From Amycolatopsis nigrescens CSC17Ta-90 (lineage in GTDB: Bacteria > Actinomycetota > Actinomycetes > Mycobacteriales > Pseudonocardiaceae), in contig NZ_ARVW01000001.1 in the NCBI RefSeq assembly GCF_000384315.1, forward strand, positions 3,472,157 through 3,536,156: a stretch of 64,000 bases of DNA. Reading direction: 5' to 3'. Below the pieces are notes generated by a model. That model had not been told where the DNA came from. It was given only the letters and a program-made list of their open reading frames with translations, and did not search any database. Of the stretch, positions 18,765 to 27,992 are shown piece by piece. Position 1 is the first letter of the stretch. Each line of letters begins with the position of its first letter. Both the position numbers and the translations under genes were made by a program.

Positions 18765-19760
18765 TTACTTGGCCGACGCGGCGTAGCCGCCGCCGACCAG
18801 CTCCGGCGCCTCGTGCGCCTGCTCGGTGACCGCGTGCTCGGCCAGCCAGCGTTCCGCGTCGATCGCCGCGGTGCAGCCGGAACCGGCCGCCGTGATCGCC
18901 TGCCGGTAGGTGTGGTCCACCAGGTCACCGGCCGCGAACACGCCGTCCAGGTTGGTGTACGAGCTGGGTGCCTTGGCCCGCACGTAGCCGGCCTCGTCGA
19001 TGTCCACCTGGCCGCGGACCAGCCCGCTGCGCGGGTCGTGCCCGATCGCCACGAAGAAGCCGGTGACGTCCAGGGTCGACTCCTCACCGGTCACCGTGTC
19101 CCGCAGCTTCAGGCCCTGCACCTTGCCGTCGCCGAGCACCTCGGTGATCTGCGAGTTGAGCTGCCAGCGGATCTTCTCGTTCGCCCGCGCCCGCTCCAGC
19201 ATGATCTTGGAGGCGCGGAACTCCTCGCGCCGGTGCACGATCGTCACCGACCGCGCGAACTTGGTCAGGAAGGTCGCCTCCTCCATCGCGGAGTCGCCGC
19301 CACCGGCGACCACGATGTCGTGGTCGCGGAAGAAGAAGCCGTCGCAGGTCGCGCAGGAGGACACGCCGCGGCCGAGCAGTTCCTGCTCACCGGGCACGTT
19401 CAGATAGCGGGCAGCCGCGCCCATCGCCAGGATCACCGCGCGAGCCGCGTACCGCTTGCCGTTCGCCGTCACGTACTTGACGTCGCCGGTGAGCTCGAGC
19501 TCCTCCACGTCCTCCGCCCGCAGCTCGGCGCCGAACCGCTCCGCCTGGGTGCGCATCTGCTCCATCAGGTCGGGGCCCTGGATGCCGTCGCGGAAGCCGG
19601 GGTAGTTCTCGACCTCCGTGGTGGTCATCAGCGCGCCACCGAACTGGGAGCCCTCGAACACCAGTGGTTCGAGCTGCGCCCGCGCGGCGTAAACGGCCGC
19701 CGTGTATCCGGCCGGACCCGATCCGACGATGATCAGGTTCCGAACGTCTTCTGCAGCCAC
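18765..19760 (-). CDS. trxB: Thioredoxin reductase (NADPH)
   Basis: This FAD flavoenzyme reduces thioredoxin with NADPH. The 331-residue product has the FAD motif [19 protein letters not shown], the redox-active CATC (Cys136, Cys139), an NADPH-binding [10 protein letters not shown] and the C-terminal GVFAAGDL segment. GTG 19760 is chosen because GGAGGT lies 5 nt upstream; a longer frame upstream has no family match. It pairs with trxA directly downstream. Confidence 0.97.
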   Translation of the reverse strand: MAAEDVRNLIIVGSGPAGYTAAVYAARAQLEPLVFEGSQFGGALMTTTEVENYPGFRDGIQGPDLMEQMRTQAERFGAELRAEDVEELELTGDVKYVTANGKRYAARAVILAMGAAARYLNVPGEQELLGRGVSSCATCDGFFFRDHDIVVAGGGDSAMEEATFLTKFARSVTIVHRREEFRASKIMLERARANEKIRWQLNSQITEVLGDGKVQGLKLRDTVTGEESTLDVTGFFVAIGHDPRSGLVRGQVDIDEAGYVRAKAPSSYTNLDGVFAAGDLVDHTYRQAITAAGSGCTAAIDAERWLAEHAVTEQAHEAPELVGGGYAASAK

Positions 19761-19879
19761 CCGTGACCTCCGCTCGTAGTGCCCGTGTACCAGGCTCAAC
19801 ACGATCGTAGGTGCCGGTGTTCCCGAGCATGCGGCCCGCCACATCCAGGCGCGGCGGGCCCCTCGGCGACCGGTAAGGG

Positions 19880-20650
19880 CTAGCCGACGAACTTGTCGAA
19901 GATCGGGCCTTCGCCGCCGGGGCCGCAGGTCGCCGGGAAGGCGACCAGCCGGAACTGCGCCAGCTTGCCGGTGGTCAGCACCACCAGCACCGCGGACTTG
20001 CCGTCCACCGTCACCGGCCGGAAACCGACCGGCTTGACCGAGGCGTCGAAACCGTTCGCGGTCAGACAGGAGTCCAGTCGCTCCTGGCTGCCGAGCGGGC
20101 CGAAGTCGCGCACCCCGTTCGCCTGAGCCGGGGAGGCGTTCGAGCCGTCGCCCTGCAGGGCGAGCGGGGCCTCCCCGTCGCCGGGCGGTGGCTGGGCCAC
20201 GTTCGGCGTGCCGGGGGTGTTTCCGCTGGGCACCACGATGGCGATCGCGGCCACCGCGGCCGCGGCGACGGCCACGATCCCGGTGGCCCAGCCGACCCGC
20301 TTCTTACGTCGCTGCCGGGCCGCGTCCAGGCTCACCACCGGGGCGGGCTCGGACTGGCGTGGCGCGGGGACCGCGAAGTGCTGACGGGCCTCTTCCGCGA
20401 GCGCGGCGTCCAGCCTGGCCGCGAACTCGGCCGGCATCGGTTCGACGGGCGCGGAGCCAAGTCCGGCCAGGTCCGAGCTGGTGGCCTCCAGGGCCGCGAT
20501 GATCTCCCGAGCCTCCGGATCCGCCTCGACCCGCGGCCACAACTCGGCCGCGGTGTGCTCGTCGAGCACACCGGCCTGCAGGTCGGCGAGCAGATCGACG
20601 GACCACGGCGGGCCCACGACACCGCCCGTTCCCCGGCTCTCGTCCGTCAT
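19880..20650 (-). CDS. Putative membrane-bound anti-sigma factor of SigM
   Basis: This 256-residue protein overlaps the sigM stop by 4 nt (ATGA), so the two are translationally coupled. Residues 1-110 form a cytoplasmic, acidic helical region ([16 protein letters not shown]...). A basic stretch (RQRRKKR) leads into one transmembrane helix ([20 protein letters not shown]), followed by an extracytoplasmic Pro/Gly-rich linker and a small domain with two cysteines (SCLTANGF and PATCGPG). No zinc-finger HxxxCxxC motif is seen. The position corresponds to mycobacterial Rv3912. Function is inferred from context and topology. Confidence 0.75.
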   Translation of the reverse strand: MTDESRGTGGVVGPPWSVDLLADLQAGVLDEHTAAELWPRVEADPEAREIIAALEATSSDLAGLGSAPVEPMPAEFAARLDAALAEEARQHFAVPAPRQSEPAPVVSLDAARQRRKKRVGWATGIVAVAAAAVAAIAIVVPSGNTPGTPNVAQPPPGDGEAPLALQGDGSNASPAQANGVRDFGPLGSQERLDSCLTANGFDASVKPVGFRPVTVDGKSAVLVVLTTGKLAQFRLVAFPATCGPGGEGPIFDKFVG

Positions 20651-21309
20651 CGTCCCTCCCCTTGATGCTGCGTTCGCGGCATCCGCTGCGCTTGGCCGGT
20701 CCGTGACGGCTGGTCCTGGCCTCGTTTGCTTTCGTGAGTTGGGACGTTCGCTTCTGCATCGGGGTTCCGCAGATGTCCTAGAACCTTGGCGAGCTTGGCT
20801 CGACCCCGCGCACACCGGCTCTTCACGGTGCCCTCCGCGATGCCGAGCATGGTGGCCGTTTCGGCCACCGAATAGCCCTCGACGTCGACCAGCACGATCG
20901 GCGCGCGCTGATCCTCGGGCAGCTCGTCCAGCGCCGCCTTGATGACCAGCCGGGTCTCCCGGTCGGCCATCGAGTCACGGGGGGTGGACGGCTCGTTGTG
21001 CCCGGTCTCGGGCAGCGGCACGGTCGGCCTCGCCTGCCGACGGCGTACCCGGTCCAGGCAGGCGTTCACCACGATCCGGTGCAACCAGGTGGTCACCTGC
21101 GACTCGGCGCGGAACTTGCCGGCCGCGCGGAACGCGGAGATGAACGCGTCCTGCAGTGCGTCGGCGGCCTCCTCCGGGTCGCGCACCGTGCGCAACGCGA
21201 CCGCCCACATCCGGTCGCGATGCCGCCTGACCAGTTCACTGAACGCGTGTGGGTCACCGGCGGCATGTGCCGCGATGAGATCGGCGTCCGTAGGAGCGGC
21301 TGCGGTCAC
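20647..21309 (-). CDS. sigM: ECF RNA polymerase sigma factor SigM
   Basis: This extracytoplasmic-function sigma factor has about 220 residues: region 2 (DPHAFSELVRRHRDRMW ... EEAADALQDAFISAFRAAGKF ... TTWLHRIVVNACLDR) and region 4 (LPEDQRAPIVLVDVEGYSVA ETATMLGIAEGTVKSRCARGRAKL). GTG 21309 is preferred because a TAATCT -10 hexamer ends 7 nt upstream, giving a leaderless message; an in-frame GTG at 21330 would add seven residues. The ~35-residue tail is charged and low-complexity. Neighbours (anti-sigma, trxB, trxA, murJ) match mycobacterial SigM. Confidence 0.93.
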   Translation of the reverse strand: MTAAAPTDADLIAAHAAGDPHAFSELVRRHRDRMWAVALRTVRDPEEAADALQDAFISAFRAAGKFRAESQVTTWLHRIVVNACLDRVRRRQARPTVPLPETGHNEPSTPRDSMADRETRLVIKAALDELPEDQRAPIVLVDVEGYSVAETATMLGIAEGTVKSRCARGRAKLAKVLGHLRNPDAEANVPTHESKRGQDQPSRTGQAQRMPRTQHQGEGR

Positions 21310-21316
21310 CCGTAAG

Positions 21317-21322
21317 AGATTA
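21317..21322 (-). promoter_or_regulatory. -10 element of sigM, leaderless start
   Basis: The minus strand reads TAATCT, then 7 nt, then GTG of sigM. No clear -35 or GGAAC-type SigM autoregulatory motif was found upstream, so basal housekeeping transcription is the simplest reading. Confidence 0.5.
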
Positions 21323-21340
21323 GCCCCCACCGCCCGGCTG

Positions 21341-22936
21341 TCATTTGGCAGGCAGGAAGCCGAGCTCGCCGATCTCGGAAAGCAGCTTGCCGTCCTGGCC
21401 GGCCAGCTGGGTGACCCACACGATGACGAACTTGCCCTGCTGCGGCTGGTCCAGTTTCAGCACGGTCTCGCCGTCGCCGAGATCGGCCGAACCGACCGTG
21501 CGGGTGTCGCTCAGCTTCGCGTTCTTGCTGTCCGCGATCCTGATCTCCACCTTGGTGCCAGGCGACTTCGAGTCGATCTTCACCTGGGACAGGTTGATCG
21601 GCTGGTCGAACTCGGCGACCAGGCCGACACCGGGCTTCACCTTGGGGAACTGCTGCTTGTACTGCTCGGTGCGCCAGACCGTGCCGGGATTGTCGTCGGT
21701 CGCGTTCTTCGCGCGGGCCGGGTTGTCCCCGTCGCCTTCCGGGTTGTAGACGCTGACCGACGCCGGCTTGACCGGCGGGCCCGTCTCACCCGCGGCGGGC
21801 GGGGGCGCCGGGTTCTGGGAGGAGGCCGGCGGCTGGGCCGGCGCGGTCGTCGAGGGCTGGGCCACGTTGATCGGCGGCCCGCCCGCGTCCGGGTCGGTCT
21901 GGAAGAAGCTGATGGCCAGCATGCCGAGCCAGGCCAGGATGCCCACCGCGGCGACCACCAGCACGGTGACGCCCAGTGCCAGCTTGCGCCGGCGCGCGGC
22001 GTCCTTGACCGGCTTCTTGGTGATCCACACGCCGCCGTCGGCGTCCGTGCCGGACTCTTCGGCGGGCACCTGCTTGATCAGCTGGGTGCGTTCCTCGGCC
22101 TCGGCGGCCAGGTCCAGTGCGCGCAGGATGGCCGCGCTGGTCCGGATCCCGCCGTGCCCGCCGTCTTCGATGGTGCGCACGGCGAGCGAGGACAGCTCTG
22201 GCGGCACCCTCGGCTGCAGCGAACGGGGCGGCACGATCCGGCCGTTCGGCGCGTGCGGTGCGGACGGGATCGCCGCCGGCCCGCCAGGCAGCGCCCACCG
22301 GCCGGTGAGCAGCAGGTACAGCACGGCGCCGATGGCCTTGACGTCGTCGCGCAGGGTGGCGTCCGGCAGCGGGCCGGGGAAGGCCAGCCGCAGCGCGCCG
22401 TCCGGGGTGACCCGCAGCCGCTGCGGATGGTCGAGGCCGAGCACCAGCCCGGACTGGTGCGCGCGTTCCACCGCTTCGGCCAGCGCCTGCACCATCCTGG
22501 CCGCGGTGCCGGGCGCCACCGGCTGCTCGGCCACCAGGTCGATCAGGTCGGTGCCCTTGGTCCATTCGGCGACCACCACCCCGAGCAGGCCCTCGCCGGA
22601 GGTGATGCCGGTGCCGAGGCTGAGCACGTCGAGCACCCTGGCCACGCCGTCGTGCCCGAACTTCGCCGCGTGCGCGGCGCGTTCCAGGGTCCGGCGGGCC
22701 AGCCGGGCCGACTCGGCGTCCGCCGGGTCGCCGACCAGCAGGGTCAGCGCGACATCGCGGCGCAGCTGCCCGTCGCGGGCGCGCCACAGATGGGCACCCG
22801 CGCGTTCGTCGATCCCGAATTGGGCAAGCAACCGGTAGCGGCCGTCGCCAACGACGCCGCCCGGTGCCAGCGAGCCTCCTCGGGCCCGAACCCCCGTCCG
22901 GGGTGCGCCGGTCTGCTCACTCCGCTTCGTATTCAC
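21341..22936 (-). CDS. Membrane-anchored pseudokinase with extracellular discoidin-like domain
   Basis: This 531-residue protein has an N-terminal protein-kinase-like domain (about 30-290), one transmembrane helix (LALGVTVLVVAAVGILAWLG, near 320-345), a Pro/Thr linker and a C-terminal domain resembling a discoidin/F5-8C fold (KPASVSVYNPEGDGDNPARA...). Kinase motifs are degenerate: no glycine loop (FGIDERAGAHLW), VALTLL where VAxK is expected, GLDHPQRL where HRDxKPxN is expected, and AFPG for DFG. It matches the C-terminal half of mycobacterial MviN (Rv3910), whose pseudokinase is phosphorylated by PknB and recruits FhaA. Here it is a separate gene 74 bp downstream of murJ. Confidence 0.85.
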   Translation of the reverse strand: MNTKRSEQTGAPRTGVRARGGSLAPGGVVGDGRYRLLAQFGIDERAGAHLWRARDGQLRRDVALTLLVGDPADAESARLARRTLERAAHAAKFGHDGVARVLDVLSLGTGITSGEGLLGVVVAEWTKGTDLIDLVAEQPVAPGTAARMVQALAEAVERAHQSGLVLGLDHPQRLRVTPDGALRLAFPGPLPDATLRDDVKAIGAVLYLLLTGRWALPGGPAAIPSAPHAPNGRIVPPRSLQPRVPPELSSLAVRTIEDGGHGGIRTSAAILRALDLAAEAEERTQLIKQVPAEESGTDADGGVWITKKPVKDAARRRKLALGVTVLVVAAVGILAWLGMLAISFFQTDPDAGGPPINVAQPSTTAPAQPPASSQNPAPPPAAGETGPPVKPASVSVYNPEGDGDNPARAKNATDDNPGTVWRTEQYKQQFPKVKPGVGLVAEFDQPINLSQVKIDSKSPGTKVEIRIADSKNAKLSDTRTVGSADLGDGETVLKLDQPQQGKFVIVWVTQLAGQDGKLLSEIGELGFLPAK

Positions 22937-23010
22937 CGCACTCTCCCACGCATCTCAACCGAGGGTACGGGAACACATCGCGTGCACGAGGGTTATCCGT
23001 GCGTAAAACG

Positions 23011-25209
23011 TTATCCGCGCTTAATCAACCGGGTGAATCTTCTGGTCACACCGTCCAGCTCCGGGATCTTCAGCGCGATCAGCACGCCGAACGAGACGAC
23101 CATGCCGACCACGCCCTGCAGGATCAACTCTATCCAGGCCTGCAAAGACGGGCCGAGGAAGTCCGGCACCAGCATGCCGACCAGTACCGCGGCGGCGGCG
23201 CCGAGGCCGCTGGCCACCACGGTGAACAGGATCACCCCGATCACCCGTTTGCTGCGCAGGTTGCCCAGCTTGACCCAGAGCCAGACCTGGCCCATCACCG
23301 CGCCGACCACGAAGCTCAGCGAGTTCACCATCATCACGCCGAGCACCAGGTCGCGCGGGCTGAGCAGACCGGATGCCAGCAGCAGCAGCGGGATCTTGAC
23401 CCCGGTCATCACCACCATGATCAGGGTCGGCGTGCGGGAGTCCTTCATCGCGTAGAACACCCGCATCTGCAGCATGACCAGCGCGTACGGCAGCAGCCCG
23501 AAGGCCGACACGGCCAGCGCCTGGCCGAGCCGCTCGGCGTTCGCCACCGCCTGGTCGTCGCCGCGCAGCGCGAACAGCGCCACCCCGATCGAGGTACCGG
23601 CCACCACCATCACCGCGGACACCGGCAGCAGCGTCAGCGTGCTCAGCCGGGAGCCGTAGGACAGGTCGCCGATCAGCTTCTTGGTGTCCCCGTCCGCCGC
23701 CGCACGGCTCATCCTCGGCATGATCGCGGTCAGCAGCGACACCCCGATCACGCCGTAGGGCAGCTGGAAGAGCAGCCAGGCGTTGGAGTAGGTGCTGACG
23801 CTGCCCTGGGTGCCGAGGGTGAGCACCCTGGTGGTGACGCTGACCCCGATCTGGCTGACCGCCACGTAGGCGAAGATCCACAGCGCCAGCCCGCCGAACT
23901 CCTTGAGCCGCGAGTCGATGCCCCAGCGCCACTTGAACTTGAAGCCGGACCTGCGCAGCGCCGGCAGCAGGTAGGCCGCCTGCACGACCATCGCGGTGAG
24001 CACGCCGAGCCCGAGCACCAGCAGCTTCGGGTCGCTCATGTTCAGCGGGTTGAGGGTCGGGTCGCCGGGCACCAGCGCGTATAGCCCGATGGTCGCGAAG
24101 ATGACCAGGTTGTTGACCACCGGGGCCCACTGGGCCGGGCCGAAGATCTGCTTGGCGTTCAGGATCGCGGACAGCACCGCGAACAGCCCGTAGAACAGCA
24201 GCCCCGGCAGCAGCAGGTAGGCGAAGGCGGTGGCCAGGTCCGAGTTGGCCTCGCTGCCCTCCTCCACCAGCAGGCTGGTGAGCAGCGGGGCGGCGATGGT
24301 GGACAGCACCGCGCCCACCGCGAGCACGGTGATCGCCAGGGTGACCAGCTGCTGGGTGTAGCGCTGGCCGCCGTCCTCGTCGTCCTGCGAACGGACCAGC
24401 AGCGGGATCATCACGCTGGTCAGCACCCCGCCGAGGAGCAGCTCGTTGACCATCAGCGGCAGCGTGTTGGCGACGGTGAAGGAGTCGTAGACCACGCCGA
24501 GGGTGGCCACCACGCCCAGCATCACCTTCCAGGCGAACCCGGTGATCCGGCTGGTCAGGGTGGCGATCGCCATCCGGCCGCTGGCCTTGGCCAGCGACGG
24601 CGCCGCCTTGTCGGTGACCTTGGGCTGGATGCCGGTGGCGTCCGGCAGGCTGTCGCCGACCGGCTCGGCCGCCTGCGGTACGTCCACGAACCGCGGCAGC
24701 ATCCGGGTGGCGAACTCGTCGTACGGCCGCAGCATGGCCATGTCCTGGTCGGCCGTCGGCCAGCGCACGCCCGGCGGCACCCAGCGGTCGCGCGGGATGA
24801 GCATGGTGGCGTCCTCGCGCGGCGGCGGCTGTGGAGGGTGTGGAGGCTGGGCGCGCTCCTGCTCCTGGCGCCACGGCCGGACCGGCGGCGGCTGGCGTCG
24901 CGGCGGGGGCTGCTGCGGTGGTTGCTGGGCCGGCGGTGCCGGGGTGTCCGAGGGCCTGGCCGGGCGGAACCGCCGGGTCGGCTGGTCCGCGATCGGCAGC
25001 GGCGGCTGCGGCGGGTTGTTCGGCGGCGGCGGAGGCGGCTGCTGGGCACGCCGGCGCGGCGGCGGGGGCCGTCCGTCGGGCGGCGGCACGCGCCGCCGCC
25101 TGCCTTCCGGCGGCGGCTGGTCATGGCGCGGCGGGGGCGGCGGCACGCGTTCGGACTTGGGCGGCCGCGCGCGCCGGCCCGCCCGCGAGCCAGGCTCTTC
25201 GTCCAACAC
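23011..25209 (-). CDS. murJ: Lipid II flippase MurJ with long proline-rich N-terminus
   Basis: MurJ moves lipid II across the membrane for peptidoglycan synthesis. The 732-residue product has about 200 residues of Pro/Arg/Gln-rich cytoplasmic N-terminus, then a MATE/MOP-fold of about 14 helices beginning at ASGRMAIATLTSRITGFAWK. Family segments include NTLPLMVNELLLGGVLTSVM, LLPGLLFYGLFAVLSAILNA and QLPYGVIGVSLLTAIMPRMS. The start GTG 25209 is the longest. It lies between the DUF6049-type gene and the pseudokinase, and translation of these was probably coordinated. It ends with a short basic tail. Confidence 0.95.
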   Translation of the reverse strand: MLDEEPGSRAGRRARPPKSERVPPPPPRHDQPPPEGRRRRVPPPDGRPPPPRRRAQQPPPPPPNNPPQPPLPIADQPTRRFRPARPSDTPAPPAQQPPQQPPPRRQPPPVRPWRQEQERAQPPHPPQPPPREDATMLIPRDRWVPPGVRWPTADQDMAMLRPYDEFATRMLPRFVDVPQAAEPVGDSLPDATGIQPKVTDKAAPSLAKASGRMAIATLTSRITGFAWKVMLGVVATLGVVYDSFTVANTLPLMVNELLLGGVLTSVMIPLLVRSQDDEDGGQRYTQQLVTLAITVLAVGAVLSTIAAPLLTSLLVEEGSEANSDLATAFAYLLLPGLLFYGLFAVLSAILNAKQIFGPAQWAPVVNNLVIFATIGLYALVPGDPTLNPLNMSDPKLLVLGLGVLTAMVVQAAYLLPALRRSGFKFKWRWGIDSRLKEFGGLALWIFAYVAVSQIGVSVTTRVLTLGTQGSVSTYSNAWLLFQLPYGVIGVSLLTAIMPRMSRAAADGDTKKLIGDLSYGSRLSTLTLLPVSAVMVVAGTSIGVALFALRGDDQAVANAERLGQALAVSAFGLLPYALVMLQMRVFYAMKDSRTPTLIMVVMTGVKIPLLLLASGLLSPRDLVLGVMMVNSLSFVVGAVMGQVWLWVKLGNLRSKRVIGVILFTVVASGLGAAAAVLVGMLVPDFLGPSLQAWIELILQGVVGMVVSFGVLIALKIPELDGVTRRFTRLIKRG

Positions 25210-25273
25210 GTCCCCATCTTCAGCGGTCGACCAGTCCGGACCAGGGTAATCGTCGCCGGTCCGCCCGCGCGGG

Positions 25274-27415
25274 TTACGTCTTACTGCGTGCCCGGATGCG
25301 CCGATAGATCCGACGACCGGAGAGCAGCAGCAACGCGCCCGCCGCGGTCACCGTGATGATGATGGTGACCGTGCTGTACTCACTGGACCGCAATTCGAAG
25401 GTGGCCGGGCTGCCGAGCTGGGTGCCACCCGGTGTGGTGAGCGACACGTCCACGCTGAACCGGCCGACGCGCAGCGCCTCCACCTCCAGCGCGGCTTGTT
25501 GCGAGGTGCCGGCCGCGATGCTGTACTGCTTCGCCGGCGCAGGCTTGAGGCCGCTGTTGTTCTGCAGGGTGATCTGCACGTTCACCGTCACCGGCAGTTT
25601 GCTGGAGACGAACACCAGCAGCGGGGCGCTGCCGGAGGCACGGGAGATCGGCTGGCCCGGCGTCTCCACGGTCACCCCGCCGAGCAGGGTGTCGAGCTGG
25701 TCCCGCGCCTCGCCGGCGGACGTGGCCGCGGCGCCCGGCCTGCCGTGCCACGCGGTGGAAGTGGCCCGCAAGATGGCCGCCCGCAGCGGTTTGATCAGGT
25801 CGCCGGGATCGACCTGGGTGGTCGGATCAACGGTCATCGCGCTGCGCAGGTCGAGCGCCGAGTCGTGCACCACGGACAGCTCTTCCGGCACGTCCGATGG
25901 CACGCCGGCGGCGGTGTCCTGCGCCGAATAGCTCATCTTCGCGGTGCCGTCGACCGGCGAGACGAGCAAGCTCTGCACCGGGGTCGGCGAAATGAGCCCC
26001 CTGGTGGCGAAGTCGGACAGGGTGCCGAGGAAGCTGGTGAGCTCGCTGACCGACGCGGTCCACCGGTGCGGCGGCGCAACCAGCAGCGGTTTCGACGGCG
26101 GCTCCCCGCTCAGGCCGTGGAAGGCCAGTGCCGCCAGCCCGTTCTGGGTGGCCAGCGGCCGGTCGCTGCCCGGGGTCAGCGTGCCGGCCGCCTGCACCGG
26201 CGTCCCGGCCAGCGCGGTGGCCAGCACGCCGTCCACCGGCTGGGCCCGCAGCGTGCTGTCCTGCAAGGTGGCTGCGCTGCCGGGGGTGCCTTCCTTCAGC
26301 TTCGCCGGGTCCGCGATCAGGGTCTTGGTGCCGGTCTCGGCCAGCTCGGTGAGGGTCGCTTTGTCCAGCGGCCCGTCCGGCCAGAGCACCCCGGCCTGCG
26401 GCTGCACGCTGAGCAGCTCCAGCAGCCGCTGGCTGCCGTTGGTCGCGGCGCTGATCAGCGACCGGTCCTGGTCGTGCACCTTGGTGAGGGCGGAGAGCTC
26501 GGTGTCCGCGTACGGCAGCTGGATGACGCAGTTCCCGGCGACCACCTGGCGCAGCGTGCCGAGCCACCGCTTGGCCGCCTCGACGCCGCGGCCCTCCTGG
26601 AGGCCCTGCGGGGTGCGCACCTGGTAGCCGCGGGTCATCGCGTCCACGGTGTCCAGCAGGTCGGGGTCCACCGCGAAGCACAGCGAATCGGTCAGTGCCT
26701 GGTCGCCGGAGCGGGCCCGGACGGTGGACACCAGCGCGTCCAGCCTGCCGCCGGGGGCGAGATCGTTCGCCAGCTGGTCGTCGGAGAGCACCATCGCGCC
26801 ACCGAACGGCGCGGACACCACCCGCGGCCTGGTGTCCGCGATCGGCCACAGCACGGCCACCTTGGTCGGCCGGTCCGGCTTCGACGGGGCCTCCTTGCCC
26901 GGCACGCCGAGCACCGGCAGCAGCATGCTCAGCGCGGCCAGCCTGGCCTGGTCGCCGTACTCCGGGGTGCCGTTCACGTTGACCAGCAACGGGTACACCC
27001 CGGGCCTGGTGACCTGCAGCCCGCCCGCCCCGTCGTTGACCCGGACCACGATGGTCAGCGGCGCGGACTGGCCGGGCTCCAGCGTGGCGGCCACGTCGGC
27101 GTACCTGGTCTGCGACGCGCCGGTCGGCGGGGCTTCGCCCAGCGAGGCGCGTAGCTGGCGCTCGGTGGTCTGCCGCTCGCCCAGTTCGAGCCGCGCCTTC
27201 ACCCCGGTCAGCCGCCGGTCACCGATATTGGTGACCCGGCCGGAGATGCTCAGCGTGGACGACGTGGCGGTGAGCAGGCGCGGCGCCATCTCGCCGATGT
27301 CCAGGCGCAGTCTGCTCGGGCTGTCCGGGACCGGCTGCGCTTCGGCACCGCTGCCCAGCAGCGCCGAAGCGACAACGAAAAGGACAGCCAACGTAAGTGC
27401 GGCGAACCGCTTCAC
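25274..27415 (-). CDS. Secreted, membrane-anchored DUF6049-type protein (Rv3909-like)
   Basis: This 713-residue protein has a Sec signal peptide ([20 protein letters not shown], then AEA), a long extracytoplasmic region starting with an Ig-like segment ([21 protein letters not shown]), a central region and a C-terminal transmembrane helix ([21 protein letters not shown]) followed by the basic tail [13 protein letters not shown]. It resembles the conserved mycobacterial Rv3909, always next to murJ, whose role is unknown but envelope-related. ATG 27415 overlaps the Nudix stop by 4 nt. No enzymatic motif was recognised. Confidence 0.85.
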   Translation of the reverse strand: MKRFAALTLAVLFVVASALLGSGAEAQPVPDSPSRLRLDIGEMAPRLLTATSSTLSISGRVTNIGDRRLTGVKARLELGERQTTERQLRASLGEAPPTGASQTRYADVAATLEPGQSAPLTIVVRVNDGAGGLQVTRPGVYPLLVNVNGTPEYGDQARLAALSMLLPVLGVPGKEAPSKPDRPTKVAVLWPIADTRPRVVSAPFGGAMVLSDDQLANDLAPGGRLDALVSTVRARSGDQALTDSLCFAVDPDLLDTVDAMTRGYQVRTPQGLQEGRGVEAAKRWLGTLRQVVAGNCVIQLPYADTELSALTKVHDQDRSLISAATNGSQRLLELLSVQPQAGVLWPDGPLDKATLTELAETGTKTLIADPAKLKEGTPGSAATLQDSTLRAQPVDGVLATALAGTPVQAAGTLTPGSDRPLATQNGLAALAFHGLSGEPPSKPLLVAPPHRWTASVSELTSFLGTLSDFATRGLISPTPVQSLLVSPVDGTAKMSYSAQDTAAGVPSDVPEELSVVHDSALDLRSAMTVDPTTQVDPGDLIKPLRAAILRATSTAWHGRPGAAATSAGEARDQLDTLLGGVTVETPGQPISRASGSAPLLVFVSSKLPVTVNVQITLQNNSGLKPAPAKQYSIAAGTSQQAALEVEALRVGRFSVDVSLTTPGGTQLGSPATFELRSSEYSTVTIIITVTAAGALLLLSGRRIYRRIRARSKT

Positions 27416-27918
27416 TCGGTGTGCTCCTCGAGGAACAGCGCCCGCGCCTTGCGCACCAGGGTGCGTTCGTCGGCGTAGGCGAGTTTGGCCTCCAGCTCGT
27501 CCAGCGGTACCCAGGCGACCTCGGTGACCTCGACATCCTCGTCGGACAGCTCGCCACCGGCGGCTTCCAGGATGAAGTGGTGCACCGTCTTGTGCACCCG
27601 GCGGCGCTCGGCGACGAACCAGTAGTCGATGGTGCCCAATGACGTGAGCACGTGCGCGGAAATTCCGGTCTCCTCCTTCACTTCGCGCACCGCAGTCTGC
27701 TCGGTCGTCTCGCCGTCCTCGATGTGGCCCTTCGGCAGCGACCAGAGCAGCTTGCCCTGGCGGTCCAGCCGGCCGATCAACACCGCGTTCGCCCGTTCGG
27801 CGTCGACCACGAGTCCGCCGGCAGAGGTCTCGTCGACGGTGGTCAGCCTTCTGCCGCGGCGGCGCCGAGACCGGCGTCCCGGCTTCGCGCCACCGGAGCG
27901 ACCGGCCGATCCAGACAT
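27412..27918 (-). CDS. NUDIX hydrolase (MutT4-like)
   Basis: This 168-residue Nudix enzyme hydrolyses nucleoside diphosphates linked to another moiety. The Nudix box is intact ([11 protein letters not shown] then REVKEETG) at about residues 64-86. An Arg/Lys-rich 25-residue N-terminus precedes the domain ([20 protein letters not shown]). It is first in the minus-strand cluster and is divergent from pcnA, as in mycobacteria (mutT4/Rv3908). The substrate cannot be assigned. Confidence 0.9.
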   Translation of the reverse strand: MSGSAGRSGGAKPGRRSRRRRGRRLTTVDETSAGGLVVDAERANAVLIGRLDRQGKLLWSLPKGHIEDGETTEQTAVREVKEETGISAHVLTSLGTIDYWFVAERRRVHKTVHHFILEAAGGELSDEDVEVTEVAWVPLDELEAKLAYADERTLVRKARALFLEEHTE

Positions 27919-27992
27919 GCTGCGATGCTAGAGCAACTCTCCGCGCCGGTACGCTGGCTTCTCGTGTCCGTGTTGATCAGCTTGTGTAGTAA

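Noticed and set aside
20939..23455. Plus-strand open frame of about 838 codons across sigM, pseudokinase and murJ
   Set aside because: It crosses three well-identified genes on the other strand and lacks any recognisable domain.
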